From Olsenella_K sp051878835 (GTDB lineage: Bacteria; Actinomycetota; Coriobacteriia; Coriobacteriales; Atopobiaceae): a stretch of DNA of 11,298 bases. The stretch is taken from contig JBJEKW010000043.1 in assembly GCA_051878835.1 (NCBI GenBank), forward strand, positions 1 through 11,298, written 5' to 3'. The position numbers and the translations under genes are program-made. The notes under the pieces were generated by a model that was not told where the DNA came from, ran no database searches, and saw only the letters and a list, made by a program, of their open reading frames with translations. Shown here one piece after another: positions 7,191 to 11,298 of this stretch; within the stretch, counting starts at the first letter, position 1; each line of letters begins with the position of its first letter.

Positions 7191-9293
7191 CTACTGCAGC
7201 GCCTCGCGCAGCTCGTCCAGCAGCGGACCGCCCTCGCCGCGCCTCCACCCCAGCCAGCCGTTGGCCTCGGGCACGTCCGCACCCAGGCCGGTCAGCATGG
7301 CCTCGTAGGCCTGCTGCGGGTCATCGCAGTGCTGGCCGCCGGCCAGCATGATGCTGCCGTCGAATATCACCGTGGCCGTGCCGGGGTAGGTGGGGTTCGC
7401 GCTCACCAGCACGTCACCGGCGCGCACGAGGCCCGCGTCGAACAGGTCGCGGAAGCTGGCGCCGCCCTGCTGGTCGCGGTGGCGCGGGCTGTACTGGCGG
7501 CGCAGCCCCTCGTCCGCCGTGGGCAGAGGCCACAGCCCGCAGGCCTCGTCCGCCAGCTCGTCGGAGCGCTCCTGCACCAGCTCCGGCGACCACGCCTGCC
7601 GCCGCGCCAGCTCCGCCGACAGCGCCGAGGCCCGCCTGCCCTCGCGGCCCATCAGCAGCCTCTGGGCCTTCTGCTGCGGCGTGGTCATCTGCAGGTCGAA
7701 CCCGCCCCAGGTCAGGGCCAGGTTGCCCAGCAGGTTCACGGTGCGGGCGTACGCCGCCGGGTCCGCGGCCAGCTCGTCCGCCCACGCGGGCGTGCGGTTG
7801 GCTCCCACGGGCATCACGTGCTCCACGGTCATGCCGCTGGCGTCGAAGTCGGCAGGCGCGGAGTCACCGGCCAGAGCGCCCTTCTGGGCCACCTCGCCGT
7901 CCTCCAGCCTGCCCAGCACGACGGCGCAGTCGCGCCAGTAGAAGGCGTCGCGCGTGCGCAGGGCCCTGCCGAACTCCTGGTCGTCCGGCATCCTGCACGG
8001 TCCGCCGTCCTCGTTTCGCAGCATGGCGTAGAACGCGTCGTAGTAGCTGTCCTCGCGCTCGAACACCGCGTCCAGCCGCGCCACCAAAGACGAGAAGAAC
8101 CTGGGCAGCACGCTGCGGTCGCACTCGCACGCGCTGCGGCGCACGAGGTAAGCCTCCAGCGTTGCCAGGATGTCCAGCAGCTGGGAGCGACTGAGCGCGT
8201 GGCGGTCCTGCATGTCCATCAGCTGCAGCACCAGCGGACGCACCGAGCGCACGCCCAGGTTCTCGATGCGGCCCAGGGCGCGGCCCAGCCCCCGGTCTGT
8301 CGAGCGGCCCAGGCACAGCATCGCGTAGTACTCGGCAAAGCTGCGCAGCCTCAGGCTGAAGTTGCGCATGCGGTTGTTCTGGTTGTAGCGGTGCGAGACG
8401 ATGTACTCCTTGAACGCCTGGTACGCGTCCCCGTGGGCAAACGAGCGCGGCGCGCACGCGGCCGTGAGGTAACAGCGCAGGAAGTCCTCGAAGGTCTGGT
8501 CGTACGTGTCGGTCCCCAGCGCGCCCAGGGTCTTCTCGATGGGCTCCCAGTACAGGCGGTAGGCCTCCGGCTGCTGCGGCAGCGGGTAGTCCATGAGCAC
8601 GAAGTTGCGCACCAGGTCGGCGCACGACAGGTCCTTGCCCGTGGAGTTCATGGACTCGAAGATCAGCTGCGGACGGTCCCGGCCCTGGGCCAGCTCGATG
8701 CTGACGACCTCCAGTCGCTGCAGGCCAGCCCACACGACGCCCGGATCCTTCTGCGACTCCACCAGGTTGTCGAACAGCTGCAGGTTCTGCAGCAGGCGCT
8801 CCGAGACGCCCTCCTGGCCCAGCTGCGGCATGGGCAGCGCAGGGTCCTCCACCGCGTCCACCATGCGCCGGTACGTGTCGTGGTCACCCTTCGACATGGT
8901 CAGCTTGTAGTGGTCGTCGCCGGTCCTGAAGTGGTTCGTCAGGTAGCCGGACAGCACGATCTCGTCGTGCGAGAAGGGCAGGTCGGCCTCGGGATGCCTC
9001 GCAGAGTAGCGCGCCAGCGCCATCAGGATCAGCGTGATGGTGGTTATGCGCTGCTGGCCGTCTATCAGCAGCAGCGGGGCCACGCCCTCCTCGGACAGCG
9101 AGCCGTCCTGAATCGTCACGATGGAGCCCGTGAAGTGCGGCAGGTCGCGGTCGTTGCCGCTGTGCAGGATGTCGTTCCACAGCTGCACGCACTGCTGCTT
9201 CCCCCAGGAGTACGGCCTTTGGTACACCGGCACCACGAAGCGCACGTTCATCTCGCTAATGAGGCCCAGCACCTTGCGGCAACCAGCGTCCAT
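7191..9293 (-). CDS. DUF262/DUF1524 protein with C-terminal RAMA-like domain; probable type IV restriction enzyme
   Basis: The protein is predicted to cut modified DNA, as the GmrSD family does, using nucleotide hydrolysis by the DUF262 part and an HNH-type DUF1524 nuclease. It has 700 residues. The DUF262 (GmrS-like) domain is clear: YQRPYSW (24-30), LLLIDGQQRITTITL with DGQQR at 78-82, and IFESMNSTGKDLSCADLVRN (211-230). A helical middle part covers about 240-470. DUF1524 (GmrD-like) shows VEHVMP (490-495) and VNLLGNLALT (519-528), but the usual downstream Asn-rich part is replaced by GGFDLQMTTPQQ. Residues about 612-690 (FRDLFDAGLVRAGDVLV, then NGWLGWRR) resemble RAMA, a domain proposed to recognise modified bases. 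ATG at 9293 is chosen because GGAGGGGG (9299-9306) is five bases upstream and the DUF262 fold begins there; the frame continues open to 10247 but would overlap the divergent amylase gene. No methyltransferase or integrase adjoins it. The family call is strong; RAMA is moderate; the modification recognised is unknown. Confidence 0.9.
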   Translation of the reverse strand: MDAGCRKVLGLISEMNVRFVVPVYQRPYSWGKQQCVQLWNDILHSGNDRDLPHFTGSIVTIQDGSLSEEGVAPLLLIDGQQRITTITLILMALARYSARHPEADLPFSHDEIVLSGYLTNHFRTGDDHYKLTMSKGDHDTYRRMVDAVEDPALPMPQLGQEGVSERLLQNLQLFDNLVESQKDPGVVWAGLQRLEVVSIELAQGRDRPQLIFESMNSTGKDLSCADLVRNFVLMDYPLPQQPEAYRLYWEPIEKTLGALGTDTYDQTFEDFLRCYLTAACAPRSFAHGDAYQAFKEYIVSHRYNQNNRMRNFSLRLRSFAEYYAMLCLGRSTDRGLGRALGRIENLGVRSVRPLVLQLMDMQDRHALSRSQLLDILATLEAYLVRRSACECDRSVLPRFFSSLVARLDAVFEREDSYYDAFYAMLRNEDGGPCRMPDDQEFGRALRTRDAFYWRDCAVVLGRLEDGEVAQKGALAGDSAPADFDASGMTVEHVMPVGANRTPAWADELAADPAAYARTVNLLGNLALTWGGFDLQMTTPQQKAQRLLMGREGRRASALSAELARRQAWSPELVQERSDELADEACGLWPLPTADEGLRRQYSPRHRDQQGGASFRDLFDAGLVRAGDVLVSANPTYPGTATVIFDGSIMLAGGQHCDDPQQAYEAMLTGLGADVPEANGWLGWRRGEGGPLLDELREALQ

Positions 9294-9506
9294 GAAATCC
9301 CCCTCCGGGCAAGGCCGCCCTTCCCTGGCGCTTCGTTCAGGGGCGCCACAGGCACCGGCCTTGCACTTCTTGACCCGCACCACACGCTCCGGTGCCGCGG
9401 CGCGGGTTCGCCGACCATACCAGGGCGGGCAACGTGCCGCCGGCCCTTCTTGCCCTGCCATTGTCACGCAAACGCAAGGGGCCGGCAAACCCATCCGCCT
9501 CAGGGG

Positions 9507-9512
9507 CATAAT
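9507..9512 (+). promoter_or_regulatory. Candidate -10 box for the GH13 gene
   Basis: CATAAT matches five of six -10 consensus positions and would give a leader of about 120 bases before the ATG at 9639. The -35 position at 17-bp spacing (9484-9489, GGCAAA) is a poor match, so the promoter would need an activator or lie elsewhere. Confidence 0.35.
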
Positions 9513-9545
9513 GTGAAACGGATGAGCCACGGGCTCAGCGGCTGA

Positions 9546-9557
9546 TTGCCGCGGCAA
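9546..9557. promoter_or_regulatory. Perfect 12-bp palindrome, possible operator
   Basis: TTGCCGCGGCAA reads the same on both strands. It lies just downstream of the candidate -10 box and upstream of the GH13 gene, a position where a sugar-responsive repressor could block transcription. A 12-bp palindrome is expected a few times by chance in a window of this size, so only its position makes it worth noting. Confidence 0.25.
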
Positions 9558-9638
9558 GGCACCGTCACGGCGCCGCAGCCAAGCATCGCGACCGGTCGCC
9601 GCAACAGGCACCACAAACTGCAGGGGAGCTGACCCAGC

Positions 9639-11036
9639 ATGGCAAGGGACACGGACGTTGCCCTTCGCAACCTCGTTATCTACTCGGTCTTCGTGCGCAA
9701 CCACACGCAGGAGGGCACGTTCAGGGCGGTGATTCCGGACCTGCCCCGCATCCGCGCGCTGGGGGCCGACGCCGTCTGGCTCATGCCCATACACCCCATC
9801 GGAAAGCTCCATCGCAAGGGCACGCTGGGCAGCCCCTACGCCAACCGCGACTATCGCACCGTGAACCCCGAGTACGGCACCATGAATGACTTCGTGGCGC
9901 TGGTGGACGCCATCCACGCCAACGGCATGAAGTGCCTGATAGACGTGGTCTACAACCACACTTCGCCGGACTCGGTTCTGTACCAGACGCATCCCGAGTT
10001 CTTCTATCGCCGTCCAGACGGCAAGCCGGGCAACCACGTGGGCGACTGGAGCGACGTCATCGACCTGGACTACAACGTGCCCCAGCTGTGGGACTACCAG
10101 ATCGAGTCGCTGTGCCAGTGGGCGCGCATCGTGGACGGCTTTCGCTGCGACGTCGCCTCGTTCGTGCCGGTCGAGTTCTGGCAGAAGGCGCGTGCGGAGG
10201 TCGCAAAGGTGAACCCGCATTGCATCTGGCTGGCCGAGACGGTACACCGTTCGTTCGGCAGGCTCTGCAGGACCGCTGGCATGTGCTGCCAGAAGGACAC
10301 CCGCATGTTCGATGCGTTCGACATGGAGTACTCATACGACATCCAGGAGACCTTCGAGCGTTACCTTAAGGGAGAGGTGCCCCTGTCCACCTGGCTCGAC
10401 CTCATGGACTTCCAGGAGAGCGTCTATCCTGACAACTACGACAAGCTGCGCTTTCTTGAGAACCACGACCTGCCGCGCATCGCTTCGCGCGCCGGCGGCC
10501 CGCGCCGGCTTCGCAATCTGACGGCCATGCTGTACCTGCTTAACGGAACTACCCTGATCTATGCCGGCCAGGAGGTCAGCGCCACACGCCAGCCCAGCCT
10601 GTTCGACAAAGACACCATCGACTGGAGCGCCCTCAACGCGTCCGCGGCGCCGCAGACTTCCATCTCGGCCGATTCGCCGCATGATTTCGACGCAGCCCTA
10701 GCGCCTTCGACCAACCTGTCGCCCCTCATGCGCTCAATGGCGGATGTGAAGAAGAGCCATCTTTCGCCCACGGACTTCATTTCGTTTGAGGCTGATGACA
10801 AGAACGATGTTGCCGTGATCGTAAGGAGGGGTGCAAGCACAACGAAAATCGGAGCCTTTGCTCTGACCGATGCCGACAAAACCGACAGTACCACAGTTGT
10901 GAACGTAGCGGCACCAGACGGTGTGTATCGAAATCTAATTGACGGCTCGCAAATTAAAGTGGCATATGGCAAGGCTCAAGTGAGCTCGTGCCCTTTCGTA
11001 ATAGAGCTTCCAAACGAGCCGATATTCCAGGTTTAA
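9639..11036 (+). CDS. GH13 alpha-amylase family glycosidase, intracellular
   Basis: The enzyme is predicted to hydrolyse alpha-glucosidic bonds in maltodextrins or glycogen in the cytoplasm; it has no signal peptide. The 465-residue protein shows the four GH13 regions: region I DVVYNH (102-107), region II GFRCDVAS with nucleophile D171, region III WLAETVH with acid/base E200, and region IV FLENHD with D277. The N-terminal VIYSVFVRNHTQEGTF and the contact loop HPIGKLHRKGTLGSPYA are usual for alpha-glucosidase/maltogenic-amylase-like members, so alpha-amylase activity as such is not certain. A beta-sandwich domain C follows from about residue 370. ATG at 9639 follows AGGGGAG (9622-9628) at ten bases, a slightly long spacing. 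The gene is transcribed away from the rest of the cluster, is possibly controlled by the palindrome upstream, and ends 71 bp before a shared hairpin terminator. GC content falls to about 50% in the last 240 bases or so, against about 67% earlier in the gene. Confidence 0.93.
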   Translation: MARDTDVALRNLVIYSVFVRNHTQEGTFRAVIPDLPRIRALGADAVWLMPIHPIGKLHRKGTLGSPYANRDYRTVNPEYGTMNDFVALVDAIHANGMKCLIDVVYNHTSPDSVLYQTHPEFFYRRPDGKPGNHVGDWSDVIDLDYNVPQLWDYQIESLCQWARIVDGFRCDVASFVPVEFWQKARAEVAKVNPHCIWLAETVHRSFGRLCRTAGMCCQKDTRMFDAFDMEYSYDIQETFERYLKGEVPLSTWLDLMDFQESVYPDNYDKLRFLENHDLPRIASRAGGPRRLRNLTAMLYLLNGTTLIYAGQEVSATRQPSLFDKDTIDWSALNASAAPQTSISADSPHDFDAALAPSTNLSPLMRSMADVKKSHLSPTDFISFEADDKNDVAVIVRRGASTTKIGAFALTDADKTDSTTVVNVAAPDGVYRNLIDGSQIKVAYGKAQVSSCPFVIELPNEPIFQV

Positions 11037-11107
11037 CGGCAACCGAGCAGCTGGGGTAGCTAAGAAGCCAAGTCAACGACTCCTTGCATACTTGATATCC
11101 GCCTACG

Positions 11108-11135
11108 AAAAAAGCCAGCTCATTGAGCTGGCTTT
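11108..11135. terminator. Bidirectional hairpin terminator between GH13 gene and tRNA-Pro
   Basis: AAAGCCAGCTC (11111-11121) and GAGCTGGCTTT (11125-11135) form a perfect 11-bp stem with a 3-base loop. On the minus strand it is followed by a run of six Ts (11113-11108), giving a strong intrinsic terminator for the tRNA transcript, which ends 11 bp away. On the plus strand the T-tract is shorter (TTTATCTTT) but should still stop the GH13 transcript. Confidence 0.9.
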
Positions 11136-11145
11136 ATCTTTGGAA

Positions 11146-11222
<77 letters not shown>

Positions 11223-11231
11223 ATATATCAA

Positions 11232-11237
11232 ATAATA
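11232..11237 (-). promoter_or_regulatory. Candidate tRNA-Pro promoter, -10 box
   Basis: On the minus strand TATTAT ends nine bases before the mature tRNA 5' end, so transcription would start close to that end. It sits in the most AT-rich stretch of the window. No clear -35 box is seen at 16-18 bp spacing. The remaining bases to the window edge (11238-11298) show nothing else I can support. Confidence 0.45.
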
Positions 11238-11298
11238 GCATTTCGAAACGCCCCTCGCTGGTCAGCGGCGTCCTAGTCTCCCACGGACTGACTCCGCA

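Larger units (their letters stand above)
9294..9638. promoter_or_regulatory. Divergent intergenic region between the restriction-like gene and the GH13 gene
   Basis: This 345-bp stretch must hold promoters for two diverging genes and contains no supported gene. Toward the minus-strand gene lies GGAGGGGG (9299-9306), its ribosome site, and an inverted repeat TGGCGC (9326-9331) and GCGCCA (9343-9348) that would fall in its leader or act as an operator. Toward the plus-strand gene lie a -10-like box (9507-9512), a small hairpin TGAGCC/GGCTCA (9523-9537), a 12-bp palindrome (9546-9557) and the ribosome site AGGGGAG (9622-9628). I could not find a convincing minus-strand promoter. Confidence 0.5.

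Noticed and set aside
7086..9545. An 819-codon open frame on the plus strand opposite the DUF262 gene, and similar long frames opposite lysS (416-2494), the amylase (3593-5191) and pepF (4905-6260)
   Set aside because: They are the antisense shadows expected in GC-rich coding DNA: the proteins are low-complexity, rich in Leu, Val, Ala, Arg, Gln and His, with no recognisable domain, while the opposite strand encodes clear families with ribosome sites.
9294..10247. N-terminal extension of the DUF262 frame by 318 codons
   Set aside because: It would run through the intergenic region and antisense to the GH13 gene, has no domain, and the strong GGAGGGGG site and the start of the DUF262 fold place the start at 9293.

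Overview
The window looks like a stretch of chromosome from a high-GC Gram-positive bacterium. My best guess is the class Coriobacteriia (Olsenella/Atopobium/Collinsella-like), held with moderate confidence. The guess rests on the GC-rich codon use, the strong purine-rich Shine-Dalgarno sites, the combination of tatA-greA-lysS with PepF and intracellular GH13 amylases, and a lysyl-tRNA synthetase carrying an HD domain of a type that is a stand-alone protein in Clostridia. No ribosomal RNA gene or strict species marker is present.

Layout from right to left, following the minus strand, on which most genes lie. A tRNA-Pro(CGG) gene ends at a strong bidirectional hairpin terminator shared with a plus-strand GH13 amylase-family gene (9639-11036). 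A 345-bp divergent intergenic region separates that gene from a minus-strand gene (7191-9293) for a single-chain DUF262/DUF1524 protein with a C-terminal RAMA-like domain, a likely modification-dependent (type IV, GmrSD-like) restriction enzyme. Next come pepF (oligoendopeptidase F), a cytoplasmic GH13 alpha-amylase whose ribosome binding site lies inside a terminator-like hairpin, then tatA and greA (26 bp apart, probably one transcript), a greA terminator, and lysS with its HD extension.

Working together: tatA, greA and lysS are housekeeping genes (protein export, transcript cleavage, tRNA charging). The two GH13 enzymes lack signal peptides and probably act on internal glycogen or imported maltodextrins. 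PepF would degrade imported or internal peptides. The restriction-like gene is the only candidate defence element, and no mobile-element gene lies beside it.

The points most worth a second look are the LysS-HD fusion, the DUF262-DUF1524-RAMA protein, the 12-bp perfect hairpin over the start of the amylase gene, the His-to-Gln change in that amylase's first conserved region, and the sharp GC drop in the 3' part of the second amylase gene next to the tRNA. I found no CRISPR array, insertion sequence, origin or riboswitch.
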